DNA of 64,000 nt from the NCBI GenBank assembly GCA_025765615.1, contig JAIVFJ010000195.1, positions 1 through 64,000 of the forward strand, given 5' to 3'. A program made the position numbers and the translations under genes. This DNA comes from Zopfochytrium polystomum (lineage: Eukaryota; Chytridiomycota; Chytridiomycetes; Chytridiales; Chytridiaceae). Below are positions 23,480 through 36,193 of this stretch, piece by piece (the first letter of the stretch is position 1; every line of letters starts with the position of its first letter). The notes beneath the pieces were generated by a model. That model had not been told where the DNA came from. It saw only the letters and a list, made by a program, of their open reading frames with translations, and searched no databases.

Positions 23480-24585
23480 GGCGGAGCTATCCCCGCCAAG
23501 ATAAAAACCAAAACAAAAAAGACAAAGAAAAGCTGAAAAAGAGAAAAGAAGTGAACAATAGTCACAAAGAGCGCAAACTATTATTCGCAAAGCTTATTAT
23601 TAGAAGTAAGTCGAGCTGCAAAGACCTCCTAGTATTAACTGAAGCGACGGTATTATCAAAATGTTCTATTTTTTTACCTTGTTTGATGGACCTGTATTTT
23701 TGGAATGATTCCCGAAAAATTCAAATTCGTGAAAGAAAGCAGAGAAGCGCAATCCAACTCCCACGAAGAAGGGGCTGCGTTACGAAGAAGCGTTAGCGAA
23801 GTGAAGGATACCAGTGGCGAGGGGGCACGCAAGAGAGAGGTTGGGCGGGAGCAGCGAGCGAAACAGACAAGGGCTCTGGCGGCCGAGATACGCCACCGTG
23901 TGCCGGGCTTGGGAATCGTTCTGCGGGAAATTTCGCCCTCTTTGCAATTGGTGGCGGTGCAGGTGTCCTTCCACGCTCCGTGTCGCCTTTGTACCTGCAT
24001 ATCTCGTGCTGCGAGAGACTTCAGCTGGATCCACGCACTCTTTTTCTTCTATATTTCAATTTTTTTTCTCTCTTGGAAAGTTTGAGAATCTTCTTCGTTA
24101 CACATCGAGTGCAGGGCCGCGAACAGATTGACCCAACGAGCCAAACTGCGAGACCGAACCCACTGGCTTCTCGCTGATGACCAAAAATCCGAATTTATTG
24201 AACGCACGGCTGTAAGTCCTCCTGGTGTGTTCAACTACCTAGGACCTCCTTCAATAAAGACCACTCCGGTAACCTCACCGCCTTCCCCTCGATCGATGCG
24301 TCGCAGTCCAGAAAGAACTCTGCGATTTGGCGCCTATCGCCGAATGAAGCCCCCGCCGTCGCGGCAAGCGGATTCCAGGTCTCTCGGAGCGGGCGCGCGA
24401 GCAGATTGACCGAACAGCGAACGATTGCCTTGGTCGGTCGGTCGGCTCGCGTCGTTTTTTTCTGGTGGGAATGATGATTGTCATTCTGACTCACCCCTCG
24501 TGTGCCGCAGGGAATAGAACAAAAACAAAAAAAAAAAAAAAAAAAAAAAATCCACATTCACAGTGAGTAAGTTCCCCAACACAAA
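23480..24585. other. Intergenic region with A24 tract
   Basis: No gene is supported. A run of 24 As (24527-24550) ends 35 bp before the next start codon. Confidence 0.5.
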
Positions 24586-25573
24586 ATGGACAGCAGCAAC
24601 ACGAAGCACAGCAGCACCAGCAGCAGCAGCACCGAGGGCGGCGGCGGCGGCGGCGGCGTCGAGCCCGCCAACCGCGAACCACTACAAGCACCGCAGGCGC
24701 AGCCGCCGCAGCCGCCACAGTCACGGTCTTCCCCATCGCCATCGCCATCGCCAACGCAATCGCAACCGCAATCGCCGCGGACAGTCCTCGTATGCATCCG
24801 CGACGTGCTCGACACGACAGCGTTTGGTGAGTCGCAAACTCTGCCCCTCAATACCCACTATCCCCTCCTCTTCTCACAATCCGATCGAAAACAATCTCAC
24901 CAACTCCTGTCAACCGCCCCCCCCCCCAGACTGGGCCGCCTCCAACCTCCTCCGTCCCGGCGACCTCTGCATCCTTTTTCACGTGCACAGCCCCCCGCCA
25001 CACCCGCGCGTCGCCGCCGCCTTGCTCGCAAAGCTGCGCATCGCTCGACACCCTGGAGACCCCGACCGCAGCAGCAGCGCGCAGTACCTCGACGCCCTGT
25101 ACAGCGACGACGACGGCGACGATGACGGCGACGCCGCGCGCGACACATCCACACAGCGCGCCGCCGACGCCATCGTCGCCGCCTTTGACGCCCGCTGGCG
25201 ATCCCGATTCGCAGTGACTCCCGCATCACCACCCGACGCCGCCGACCCCACGGACGCCGACCCCTCTGACGCCGGCCCGCCTCCGCCGCCTTTCCACCTC
25301 GCCGCCCACATCCACACCTCCCCCGCCACCGCCGTAGCCGCTGCAGCCGACCCCCGCACCGAGATCTGCGAAGCGGCCGAGAACATGGGCGTCGCCGCCG
25401 TCGTCGTCGGGTCCGGAACGGGCCCGGCGGGCCGCTCCTCCTCCTCAGGTGGCGGGGCGTCCATCACGCAGAAGCGGACGACGCGCGCGCTGGGTTCCGT
25501 GGCCGCGTATGTTGTTCGCCACTGCCGCCGGCCGGTGGTTGTTGTCGTCAACAATGGCGCGGGTGTGGAGTAA
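24586..25573 (+). CDS. Universal stress protein (UspA)-like protein
   Basis: Two exons (24586-24826, 24930-25573) give 294 aa. After a Ser/Gly/Pro/Gln-rich N-terminus (1-65) the fold starts at RTVLVCIRDVLD (strand 1), continues DLCILFHVHSPPPHP after the intron, and ends with the nucleotide-loop pattern AAENMGVAAVVVGSGTG ... RALGSVAAYVVRHCRRPVVV, the G-rich region that binds ATP in one UspA class. The middle holds a long acidic insert (DALYSDDDGDDDGD) absent from bacterial proteins. Fungal relatives are cytosolic and of largely unknown role. No signal peptide or membrane segment. Confidence 0.75.
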
Positions 25574-26894
25574 CCCGCCAGAGGTGGAATCTGGTGGTTT
25601 TTTTTTTTTCTCGTTTTTTTTTGTGCGGGGAGAGGATGTTGTCATGCAGTTGTGAAGGTGGGTATACCTGGTCCCGATCGCTGTCTCATAAATAGAGTGG
25701 GTTTTGTTTGATTAAGTACGGGGTTCCGATTGAATACAAATACAAAGCAGCGATATGAGAGCGAGTGTGCCCATTGAGTTGGACAGACGAGAGCCAAAAT
25801 GTAATGTTGTGAGGCGAATTTTTTGGGAAAAGGGTCCTTGTTTCACGAAGATGGAAGTAAAACATGAACCAGGAGGCGGGTGGAGGAATTCGACACACCA
25901 CAGCCAGTTGGTGTCCGATGATCAGAGGTTCATACGCTTTGTCAACCAAAGCAGGATGGCTTGGTTCCGCAGCCGATTCAACGATATTGGAAACCACCAC
26001 CGCCTTCACTTTAACTTCATCGCTACGGGGGTGTAACCGAGCGGCGCTTGCCACGGGCACCTCCATCGGTTACAGTCCACTTCTTTGTGCCACCGCGAAC
26101 CGCTTGCTGTCACCACCGAAGGCATGGCTCCCGCGCTCGCGCCTCCGCCACCCCCGGCCATCGTTATTGTTGATGATGACGTATAGCGGTGACCGCAGCG
26201 GTGGCGGTGGTCAGTGGTAGCGCGCGCTGGAGAGTGATGTCGATTCCCGTCGACGCGGACATGCCGGCGATGCTTGGAGCGCATGCGAGGCGTGTTAGGG
26301 CGAAGGGTAACGGTCTGTTCGAGAGGGTCTTGCTTGAATCACGTGGAATTCGTGTAAAACATGCATATTTTGAAGGTGCCAGTGGGAGAGATTTGCGCCT
26401 GGCTGGAGCTTGGCCTGGTGGCGGGAGTTTGACTGCGCGGGAGTGTGTGTGTGTGTGTGTGCTTGTGAATCTGCACGCGATGTGAATTCACATTTGGCAC
26501 AATGTAAAAACACACCCAGCAAATTGATGCATCCTGCTACACAGTCAAACTCTGCTCCACCCATCTCTACACAGCCGGTAGCTCTGTCTAAACGATCAAG
26601 GATATTTACAAGCGGCGGCTTCCCCAGTGTCTTTAGGTTGTCAACTCCACCCACTCGTGTGTCTTCTTGTGCAGCCAGTGCCTCCACCCACCCGCTCCCC
26701 CACTCCACCCACGCGACTTTCTCTTTCTTCGTCTTCGGACCAAAAGAAGAAGAAAAGAAAAAAAACCGCAAACTCAAAGCAACTCGAACGCAGAAGACCA
26801 GCCTCCACAAGCCTGCCGTCCTCTGCCAACCGGCCCTCCCGCTGACCATCAAAGCTCCGTCAAAGCCTCGCCAGCCTACCACCCACCAACCACC
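25574..26894. other. Intergenic region, one doubtful ORF
   Basis: A minus-strand ORF at 25686-26066 (126 codons, starts MEVPVASAARLHPRSDEVKV) has ordinary composition but no recognised motif, and its ATG is in a poor context. I list it only as a possibility. A short (GT)n tract lies near 26445. Confidence 0.3.
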
Positions 26895-27393
26895 ATGCGC
26901 CTTTCGCTCCAACTTTTCTTTCTGGTCGTGGGTCTGATGCTCTTCATCGGGTGAGTAAGACGAGAACAAGTACTGGCCTTTCGCGAGTTCTTCAATTGCT
27001 CCGCGACACGCCCCTTGCGCAAAAGCCCAACATATGAAGGGTTAAATCGCCTACCTCCATCTCACCTCCCCCCCGACACGCCATCACCCCACACCCACCC
27101 CCCCACCCAGCCACCACCAGCGCGTCAGCGCAGTCCCCCAAGGCTCCGGATCCGCCCCGCACCACGCGTCGGCGCCGCCGGCCGCCGGTCGGAAGCGGCG
27201 CGTCGAGCACCACCGCTCCAGCCCCATCACCAGCGACCCGATTGTTGACAAGGTGGTAAAGATCAGCAAGGATCGTCACGACGAAATAGTGCAGAAGAGG
27301 ATTGACGCCAGGGAGAAGTACGATGCGAGGCTGAAGGTCAACCTTGGCACGATACCCGAGAGCAAGCTGGAGAACAAGAAGCCTTCACGTTGA
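26895..27393 (+). CDS. Small secreted protein with dibasic processing site
   Basis: Two exons (26895-26950, 27111-27393) join in frame to 112 aa. Exon 1 is a hydrophobic signal sequence (MRLSLQLFFLVVGLMLFIG). A Gly/Ser/Ala/Pro-rich stretch ends in GRKRR at about residues 46-50, a good Kex2/furin-type site, and the remaining 62 residues are charged and helical (DKVVKISKDRHDEIVQKRID, ending KKPSR). No cysteines, so not a disulfide-rich effector type. I do not recognise a family. The exon 1 boundary coincides with the end of the signal peptide. Confidence 0.65.
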
Positions 27394-28580
27394 CGTGCCA
27401 CCGTTGGGTTGAAGCCATGTGTTTTTTTTCTTTTTTTATTTTTTTTTATTTCGGATATCATTTTCTTTCGCTCTGATTGGTTTAGAAATGTTCAAGTCGT
27501 CAATTGGAAGCTTTACAGGATATTTTTTTTTTTCGCCTTGCTACCAATCTGAACAGTCGAAGTAATTTTGCAAAATCAGTAGAGCGCGGCAATTGCCATT
27601 TTTCCTTCTTTTCAACCCCCTCCGGCTGAAGACCGACAGGAAACGCACGATCCCTACGCCCGATCGCTGCTGCAAACCGCCCGATACCTATGTAATTATG
27701 GAGACTCGTTTGCAGAGTACGGGTCGTCGTTTCCCCCGAATCTTCGGGCAAGTGTGCAGAGCCAGCTCGGCACGAGGCTTCGCCAGACTCGAGCGACGAC
27801 CGGACCATCCCATCGACGGGTGCCAGCCGATGCAGTTGCTGCTCGCGCTCCTGCGCCGGACGTGCGGGTGCCGTGTTGGGTCGTTGGGCGAGGCGGAGGT
27901 GAGCAAGGTGGGCGGAGATGGAATTCGTGGACGGTGTCAGGAACGGCCGGCGGATGTTGGAGGCGGAGAGCAAGTGGGGCGGCGGTGGCCGCTACAAGAA
28001 TTGTGGGAGAGGGCAGCTTGTAAGCAAAAGCGATCAAACCTTGGCGCCGGAGAGCGCCGTTCTGGGCGTTGATGCCATTTCCCACCCTTGGACGCAGCCC
28101 CGCTGGCAAGAAAAAAACCCCAACCCTGTGATCAAGGCAGGTACTTCGGATGGTCAAAGTTTATAGCGGCGCGGAAGAATCGTCGTGCGGACGGGCGAGA
28201 GTGCTCGCTCGAGGTGCCGTGTGGTCTGCCTGAAAAGTTCGCCGAGGCGACCGCACGGATCCCGCGTTCTGCGAAGCGGAGAAATGCTCGTTTCAAGAAA
28301 GTCCCGCTGCGAGGGTGGCACCACGCCAGTGTGTGGCTCTGTCCGCTGCCCAATGGTAGGGACGGGGTTTTGGGCGATTATGGTTTCTCGATCGCGAGGG
28401 AAAGACAATCGGTGTTTACGGGTTTGGCTTGCGCTCCGTCCGACGGGTTTTGGTGGCTGTCCGAAAGGAGAAGCGGCGGTCGAGCGGCGAGCTCCACACC
28501 CAGTACTTAAGGCCAGCGGTGCAGGTCCCCACAACCTACATCCCCCAGAGCCACTCCCTTCGAGCACACTCGTGCAAACG
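27394..28580. other. No assigned gene
   Basis: ORFs up to about 160 codons lack motifs and overlap on both strands. A T-run lies at about 27422-27451. Confidence 0.4.
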
Positions 28581-30313
28581 ATGACCCCCTCAGAAGCGCA
28601 AAGAAGCACGACGTCCTCCGGCTCCGGCCACACTGACGTCGAGCGAGGACCTGTAGGTGCCTTTTCGGTGGCCGACGACGGCGACCACCACGCCGAGAAG
28701 TCGAACGATCAGGTGAAATATTCACGCATTGTTTTTTCAAGTTGTTGCCCTTTTCCGAGTCCGACTGATCTCGAAGCTTATTGCATTGCACGTTGATCGG
28801 TGCGTAGAATGGGTGGGATGGACCATCGGACCCGTCGTTCCCCCGCAACTGGCCTGCGTCAAAGAAATGGACTGTGGTCGCGATGATTGGCCTCTTCACT
28901 TTCATGGCTCCGATGGGCTCATCCATAATTGCTCCAGGCGTGCCGTTCATCGCACGAGGTAACGCCGTGGCCACCATTCAGTTGGATTAAAATCGACTAA
29001 CCCACCGCCCCACTCTCTCGTTAGAATTCGGAATCACCACCTCTTTGGAGGGCGAAATGATCATCTCCATTTTTGTTCTCGCCTTCGCCTTCGGCCCTCT
29101 CTTCATGGGTCCGCTCTCGGAGGTTTACGGCCGGCGGTGGATCGTCCTCGTTTCCAATGTGGTGTTTTTGGGTTTCAACATTGGTTGTGGTTTCGCGCAG
29201 AGCACGACGCAGCTTTATATATTCCGTTTTTTGGCGGCGCTTGGAGGAAGCGCACCCCTTGCGGTAAGTCCCTGGTTCTTATTTCTGTATGTTGCGGCGC
29301 ATTTCGACTCACACCGCTTTCCCGCTTTTTAAATCAAAAGATCGGATACGGCGTCATTAGCGACATGTTCGTCGTCGAAGAACTCGGTTTTGCGAACGCA
29401 ATTCTTTCGCTATCTCCTTCGCTGGGACCCGTTCTGGGCCCTTTCGTCGGCTCGTTCCTTGCAGAGTACACAACTTGGCGATGGATCTTCCACTTCTTGT
29501 CCATTTTCGACGGAGGTCGTTCTGGTCGCTGGATGCTTCTTCCTCTACGAGTCTTACGCGCCGGCCCTCCTGGCCCAAAAGGCGAAAAAAACTCGGCGGT
29601 CCAAGCACTTCTACCCACACCTCCGTGCTGAACAAACTGAAAGAGTCCTCGGTCCGACCCTTCCTCCTCCTCTTCACGCAACCTATCGTCCAGATCGTGT
29701 CGCTATACATGGCGTTCATCTACGGCCTCTTATATCTCGTCCTCGCCACCTTCACCCAGCTCTGGATCGAGCGCTACCACCAATCCATCTCCGTCTCGGG
29801 CATCCACTACCTCTCCCTCGGCTTCGGCTTCATCGCCGCCGGCGCCCTCCTCGCCCCGCAGGTCGACAAAATCTACATCCGCCTCCGAGACAAGAACAAC
29901 GGCGTCGGCGTCCCAGAGTACCGCATGCCCCTCGCCATGCCCGTGTCGTTCCTCCTCCCGGCCTCGCTCTTCATGTACGGCTGGACCGCAGAGAAGGAGA
30001 CTCACTGGATCCTCCCGGACATTGGAATCATGCTGTTCGGCGTATGCTTCTGCGTCGTCTTCCAGGTCATCTCTGTTACCTCGTCGACGGGTACCGCCGC
30101 TACGCCGCCAGCGCGGTCGCCGCGGCCACGTTCCTCAGGTCGGTGTTTGGTTTTGGGTTCCCGCTGTTTGCGGGCGCCATGTACGACCGATACGGGTACG
30201 GGTGGGGAAACTCGATTCTGGCGTTTGTGGCGATTGCGGGCATTCCTGCACCGTTTTTGGTGATCAAGTATGGTGCGGCGTTGAGGGCGAGGAGCACGTA
30301 TGCCGCGGGCTGA
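28581..30313 (+). CDS. MFS transporter, DHA1 drug/polyamine type, with three frame breaks
   Basis: Exons 28581-28712, 28808-28958, 29025-29263 and 29341-30313. A cytoplasmic start (MTPSEAQRSTTSSGSGHTD) is followed by PRNWPASKKW, typical before TM1 in fungal DHA1 proteins, then MFS motif A (GPLSEVYGRRW), LYIFRFLAALGGSAPLA, and motif C (SPSLGPVLGPFVGSFLAE). TYAP-like YAPALLAQKAKK marks the central loop, and the C-terminal half ends with RRYAASAVAAATFLRSVFG. Exon 4 changes frame three times: near 29512 (one extra base at TTTT), near 29585-29591 (one extra A in A7), and near 30079 (one base missing). With those corrected the gene would be about 497 aa, normal for the family. Error or recent decay cannot be separated here. 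Confidence 0.8.
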
Positions 30314-30754
30314 GGGAACGAGGTCGCGGGGAAATTATTCATAGGGAAATGGGCGAAATAAGAATCACATCATCATACGTTCTCAAGCTAGGTGTGGCGA
30401 TGATCTTGTACTCTGCTAGAAAGCGCATAGCTTTTTTTTTTTTTTTTTATTATTTCACGCAGCCGGAGGCTGTGTGACGGGAAGAGTGAGATGCCACGCA
30501 GGTATGGCAGGAAGCCAAGGACCTTGACAGAACCAAGCGCGTTACCGCACACAGGCCACCCTAGCCGCTAACACTACAGGGAAACAAAGTAAAACAACCA
30601 CAAGAAATCTACAACAACAACTAAAGGGGGAGAAAATTAAGGCCTAGGCCGTGCGGAAAGTGTCATTCTGACAGCGGAGTAAGTGGGTGGAAGGAGTCAG
30701 GAAGGAAAGGGCAGAGCCGTGGAAAAGGGGTGGAGCAGGGGAGGTGGAAGGCAA

Positions 30755-33700
30755 TTAGTGCACGTCTGGTGGTACAGGATGTGGGGGACGCATAATTGTC
30801 TGTGGAGTAGGATTGGAAACAGTGACCGTGCGCCGAATCCAGAGCGTTCCAAGAGCTGGCCGAGCAAGGCCAAGGTAGTGATGGCGCCAGGACCGAATAC
30901 CGCCTCGCAAGAGTAGCCAATCAGGAGGACAGGTGTTGGAGTGGTGGCGGCCGCATGTACCGCATTGAGGAGCATGAGGTGGCCGTTGCTGATGTACAGG
31001 GGTATTTGAGGCTGCAGGGAGGCAGTATTGCTGGGTGATAACCTTGGAGTGGGGGATTGCGAGGGAGAGGAGTTGACCTGCGAGGCTGCGGGAGTGGGGT
31101 TTGCAACTGGGGATGGTGCGTGGGACGTAGCGGGGCTTGCAGGTGGAGGAGTGGGAGAAGATGGTGGGGCGGTGGCGATGCTTTTCGGAGGGTGTAATGC
31201 CGTGGTCGCGTTCCCAGAGGATAGTTTCGTCACAGCGAGGGCGCCAGATTAACCGATGGACGTCGAGGAGGAAGTCATGGAAGATGCGTACAAGGGCGGG
31301 GGTAACGACTTTGTCAGCTGGGAAGGTCTCGCTGTGGTGGAGGGTATCGTAAAAGGATTGAGGGATGATACCCCGAAGGAGAGTGAGGAAGTTGAGCGGT
31401 GCATTGGCAGAGAGGGAAAATTCAGGGAGGGATAGCCAAAAGGGGGCAGAGGAGTGAGGTTTGGGTGGTAGGGCGTCTGAGGGGGCACAAGAGGCCAAGG
31501 CGGATGCGAGGGAGTTCTTAACAGAAAGGAAGGCATCGTGAGCGACAGGGCAGAGAAAGATGTGGGAGAAGGTCTCTGCCACAGTTGCGCAACGACGACA
31601 GCAACCATTGGGGTAAACCATAGGGTACCAGAGGTGGAGGCGTGATTGAGAGGGTAGTGATTCAGTGAAGAGTTGGAGGCGGAATTTGCGGCGGTGTGAA
31701 GCAGAAAGCGTATCAAAAAGGGAGGAAGGGCGTGTGCCAGAGTGAAGAACGAGGAAAGTAGACTCCCACTGAACAGAGGAAAAGGAAGTCTCGGAAAGCA
31801 GAAGCAAAGGAGAGTAATTGGAGAGACTACTGTGGAGTGTGTGACGATGTAGGAGGCGGAGTTGTCGGCGGAGTTGCCCAAGGACTGCTGTTTCGCCGAT
31901 GAAGGCTGTTGCAGGTAGGAGGGTCTGTGAGGTGAAGGGGATATCGAATGGGGGGTGTCGTGACTTGGAGGTGAGAGGCAAGATGATCGGCTGCCTCGTT
32001 GCCAGGCAGAACCAGAGTGGCCACAGGGTCCAGATCACAGTTGGGGGAGGTCCAACACGTAGCGAGAGGGCGTGTCCGACGAGGGCCCAAAGCGAGGCGA
32101 GGGGTGAGCGGAGGAGAGAACGGAAGGGGACAAGGAGGGGATTAAGGGGTGGTGCGGGGTGAAGGCCAAGGGTAGCTAGGGAGAAGGAAGCAATGGGGTT
32201 GGGGGGTTGAGAGAAGAGGCGATTGTATGTGGTGACGACAGAACTGTTGTCAAGTTGGATGGTGATAGGGGTGGGGAGTTTGGTGTGTAGAAATCAAGGC
32301 AGAGAGAAGTCCGACAAGTTCAGCTGTGGCAGAAGAGCAAGCAATGGAGGGGAGAGCGACAGCGAAGGAGAAGGGAGGGTCGAGGGAGACTACTGCTGCA
32401 GCCATAAAGCCAGTGTTGCGGAGGGAGCCATCAGTGTCAAGTGTGAGGGATAGGGGAGGGATGGGGGGAGTGAAAAAGGGGATAGGGCTGACGAGGGGGA
32501 TGGGGGAAGGGCGAAGTGGATAGAGGGGGGTAATGGAAGGGATTGGACAGTCTTCGTCGAGGAGGGATGTTGTAAATTGTCGGGAGCGAAGGGTGGGGAG
32601 GGTATTGAAGTGAGGGCAGAGGGAGTTGTAAAGGGTGCGTAAGGACTTCTTTGCCTTGCTGCGGCCCCGAAATGTAAGGGGTTTAAGAGAAGCAGAGAGG
32701 AGTTGCTCAAAGAAAAAGATTTGGGAGCGCTGTAGGTCAGGCAGGAGTGGGAGGCGAACAGACCAGGGTACATCAGAGACAGGGTGGGCGTGAACTCGGA
32801 AAAGAGGAGGGAGGGAGGACGTGATGGAGAATTGGTTGGCAAATAAAAGTGGGATAAGGGAAGCGGTGAAGTTTTTAGGGGAGGTGGGAATGGGGAAGGG
32901 GTGTGTGAACATGGGGGTAGCTTGACAAAACTTTAACTGGAGGCGTTGGTAAAGAATGAGAGTAATGGAGCCAATCAGGGAGGGGTCGTTAAGGCGGTGA
33001 TGCAAATCAACAAACATGTCAGAACAATATTCTGTGTAAAGTTCGGGGACATCGTAAAAGTGGTGGTGGTGTATAATGGTAGAGGGGAAGGAAGTGCAGA
33101 GGCCAACTAATTTTTTAAAAGCACGGCGAAGGCGAGCAGTTTCGTTAAGAAGAAAAGTGTGAGGAAGGACAAGCAGTTTTCCAAAGGAATCGAAGTCGAG
33201 GGAGTAAAACGTTACGAAGAATGTATGCTGCGAGTTTGTCACCCATCACTTTTCCTTGAATAGTTGCAAGGACGTCAGAAATTGTAGCGGAGATCTGATG
33301 GCGAGCAGAATTGGAGCGACCATTGGCGGTGAAGAAGTTCCCAAGGTGGCGAAAAGAGACAGAGTCGGGCTGGATGGGGATAGGGGTCAGGCCCCACATT
33401 ATCTGCCTCGGGCAGTCTGCTGAGATGTTGGCTGGCTGAGATGAAGATTTTACGGGTGTTAGACTCAATGTTGTTGTGTGACTGATATGCATAGAGGATG
33501 TTGGCCTGTTGCTGAAGATCGAGGAACGAGCAAGAGAGCGTGTTCGTGTCATCCACCAGGGCAAATCCGGAAACTGAGATGGGAGGGGTCGGGGGAAATG
33601 AGGGGAGCAGGTATTGTTGGTGGAGGATTGACTGCAAAGGTGATGCCGGTGGTGTGTTTATCGAGTGCGCAGAGGACAGGGTCCCAGAAAATGCGCCAGT

Positions 33701-36016
33701 CGAGGGGGCCTTCGAGGGAGCCTTGCTGGATCATGGTGCCAATAGGAAAAGTGGGGGAAGGGCCAAAGGCAGTGATAACAAATGAACGAAACCGAGTTTG
33801 GGTGTTGACACGCATCCGAACAGTAAGACTCTGGTAGATGGATGCGATGCAGGCAGAAATAAGGCCAGCGACTGGTGCGCTGTCAAAGGCCTCTTGATGT
33901 CGTTAAGAAGGAGGAAGAGGGGAGAGGAGGTCTCATGACAGTAATCTAGGGCTGAGCGAACCAAATGGAGGGGAGGATCAGGAGAGGAGCCAGGAAGGGC
34001 AGAGAAGTTACGGCCTTTGAGGATCACAGGGGTGGAGGAGAGGATTTGGGATAAGCGGCGAAGACGGACACCCTGGACTACTTTGGCGGCCAGTTCGCAC
34101 AGGCTGATGGGTCGGAGGTTGGTGACATCACCACCCCACGCGTCCTTCTTTGGAATTGGGAAAATGGCGGTGAGGGTCCATGTGGAGGGGATATTGAGGA
34201 CAAGGAAGGTTCGTTGGACAAGGGAGAGAAAGAGAGTGATTGCATTGGGACCGGCCAGGAGTAAAAGTTCACGAGAGAGCTGGGAGGGGCCAGGGGCTTT
34301 ATTGGGGGCGAGAGACTCGAGGACGGAACGGCATTCATCGAGGGACAGAGGAAGCATGATGTGAGAAAAGGTGTGTGGGGGGTATGTAAGGTCGGGGGGT
34401 TATCTCTTCATGTAGGGGGGACGTGGGGGGGAAGGGGTGAAGAGCCCGAGGACGAAACCACTGTTCCACCTGTTCACTACAAAGTCGGGGATTTGGGAAG
34501 GGTCATATTCAATTTCCGGACCCTCTGGGGTCTCTGCCAGAATGTGATCAATGCTGGAGTTGGAGCGTTTGCGGTTGAGGATGTTGTTAAGAACATTGCG
34601 GATCTTTCCAGTGGAGAAAAGGTCTTGGCGGCGGTCAATGGCAGTGGCAATATCAGAGCGCTTAAAGGAGGCAGTTGCAGAGAGCTGGGCGCGATAGACT
34701 GCTTTTCGGAGGCGCTGGAGGAGTGGAAGAGCGTCGCTGGTGAAGGCTGCTGCAGTCACAACGGAGCTGGTGAAGCGCGCAAAAAGAAGGCACAGGGCAT
34801 CCCGAGGGATTGTAGCGTTCCAAGACTCTGGGAGAGGGGGGAGGGCAACGAGGAAGGAGTGGAGGGGGAGTGTACCGCGATGAAGGCGTTTCCAGAGGTC
34901 CTCAATTTTCTTACGAGCCTCGACATAAGGGGCAAGGCGCTGGTCAGTCTTGGCTGGAGCTGTGGAGGAGCCGGAGCAAGGGAGGCAGCGTCGGGCAGTG
35001 CTGACGAGGAGCTCATGGAGGGAGGAAGAGATAGCATCTAGAGATTGAGTGTATTGGAACGCGCGACCAATGGGTGGATAATCAAAGGGCAGGGAAGGTT
35101 GGGTGAGGAACGTTCGTTCTGCTGGGGTGAGGGTGGAGTCAAGGGCGTCGAGGTTGTCCTGTAGGTTTGGGAGAGCTGTGTCAACCGTTTGGGCGAAGGC
35201 ACGTTTTTGATCCTCTGAAGCCTGTGCAGGCTGGATAGTACGTCGACGGGTGGGGGTGAAGGGGAATGTTGTGTATGGGCAGAGGGCAAGTGTGATAAAG
35301 CAAGGAAGGTGGTCGGAGATGTCTGGGAGGTGGGGATACTCTTCAGGGGAAGCGATGTTGGAGGAAGCGAGATGGTGGAGGAAGGTGTCGGAGACCCAAA
35401 TGCTGTCAAGTCGTGAACGATATGTTGAGTTGGTGGAGGAGTGAGAGAAGGTGGAGAGGTTGGGGTGGGTAGCGCGAAAGGTATCCGATAGGCCACTGGC
35501 TGACAGGATAGGAAGGAACCCCGGGCGAGAGGGTGGGATGGGTTCAGCAGTATTATGATCGAGGGGTGAGATAAGAGCATTCCAGTCACCGAACCAGTAA
35601 GCTGGGTGATGTTGGGCGGAGTCGTGATTGAGGAGGTTGGTACACCACTCTTGGAGAGGTGTGGTTTCTGGGGACAGCCGAGAAGCAGGCCAGTAGATAG
35701 AACGGAAGAAGAGACGGCGATTATGGAAGGAGAGGGTAATGGCAAGTCCTCTGGTGTTGTGTTGGCTGATGTTGGTGACGTGGCGGTAAAAGGAAGACGC
35801 CAAAATGAAGCCGACCCCCGCATGTTTCGATGTTGAAGCGTCAGTGAAAATACCCATGTAGTTATTTGAGGAGTGTTGGCGGATTGCGTGTGTGGCGTTA
35901 ACAGCAGAACAGCCAGTCTCTTGAAGTGCGAGGATGATTGTGCCAGTTGATGTCATCCATTCCAGTATTGAAATACATTTGGAGGCAAGGTTTTCGGCCC
36001 ACATTCCAGGTAGCAA
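30755..36016 (-). pseudogene. LINE ORF2 (endonuclease, RT, RNase H), frameshifted
   Basis: The longest intact piece (34400-36016, 538 codons) is the endonuclease: LALQETG, YWFGDWNAL, SRLDSIWVS and DISDHLPCF. The opening TWNV motif lies in another frame just upstream. RT follows: NKAPGPSQLSRELL, a break inside box A (DIK then AFDSAP one frame off), and the catalytic box ALVDDTNTLS near 33560. RNase H is visible as DTDGSLRNTG (about 32420), ATAELVGLL (about 32330) and GNEAADHLA (about 32000). The C-terminal CRRCATVAETFSHIFLC near 31580 is the usual LINE Cys/His motif. At least five frame changes are needed. Confidence 0.85.
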
Positions 36017-36084
36017 AACAAGGGGGTGGGGGGGGCGGAGGCATTTCGGGGGTGGGGGGAGGGGGAAGGGGGCATTGTTTATTG

Positions 36085-36155
36085 ATGTGTCGTTTTTTTT
36101 TTTTTTTTTGTTTTTTTTTTTTTTAATTTTTATTGTTATTTTTTTTTTTTTATTA
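36085..36155. repeat. A-rich linker between LINE ORF1 and ORF2
   Basis: T-runs on the plus strand (A-runs in the element) of up to 17 bases separate the two ORFs. An internal A-tract at this place could come from an older 3'-end fusion or be a normal inter-ORF spacer. Confidence 0.6.
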
Positions 36156-36193
36156 TAAAAGGATGAAGGGAAGGAAGGGAAAGGGGTGATACA

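Noticed and set aside
30400..30430. LINE target-site duplication (GAAAGC words at both ends)
   Set aside because: GAAAGC also occurs near 38040, but the match is only six bases and the 5' end of the element is not fixed.
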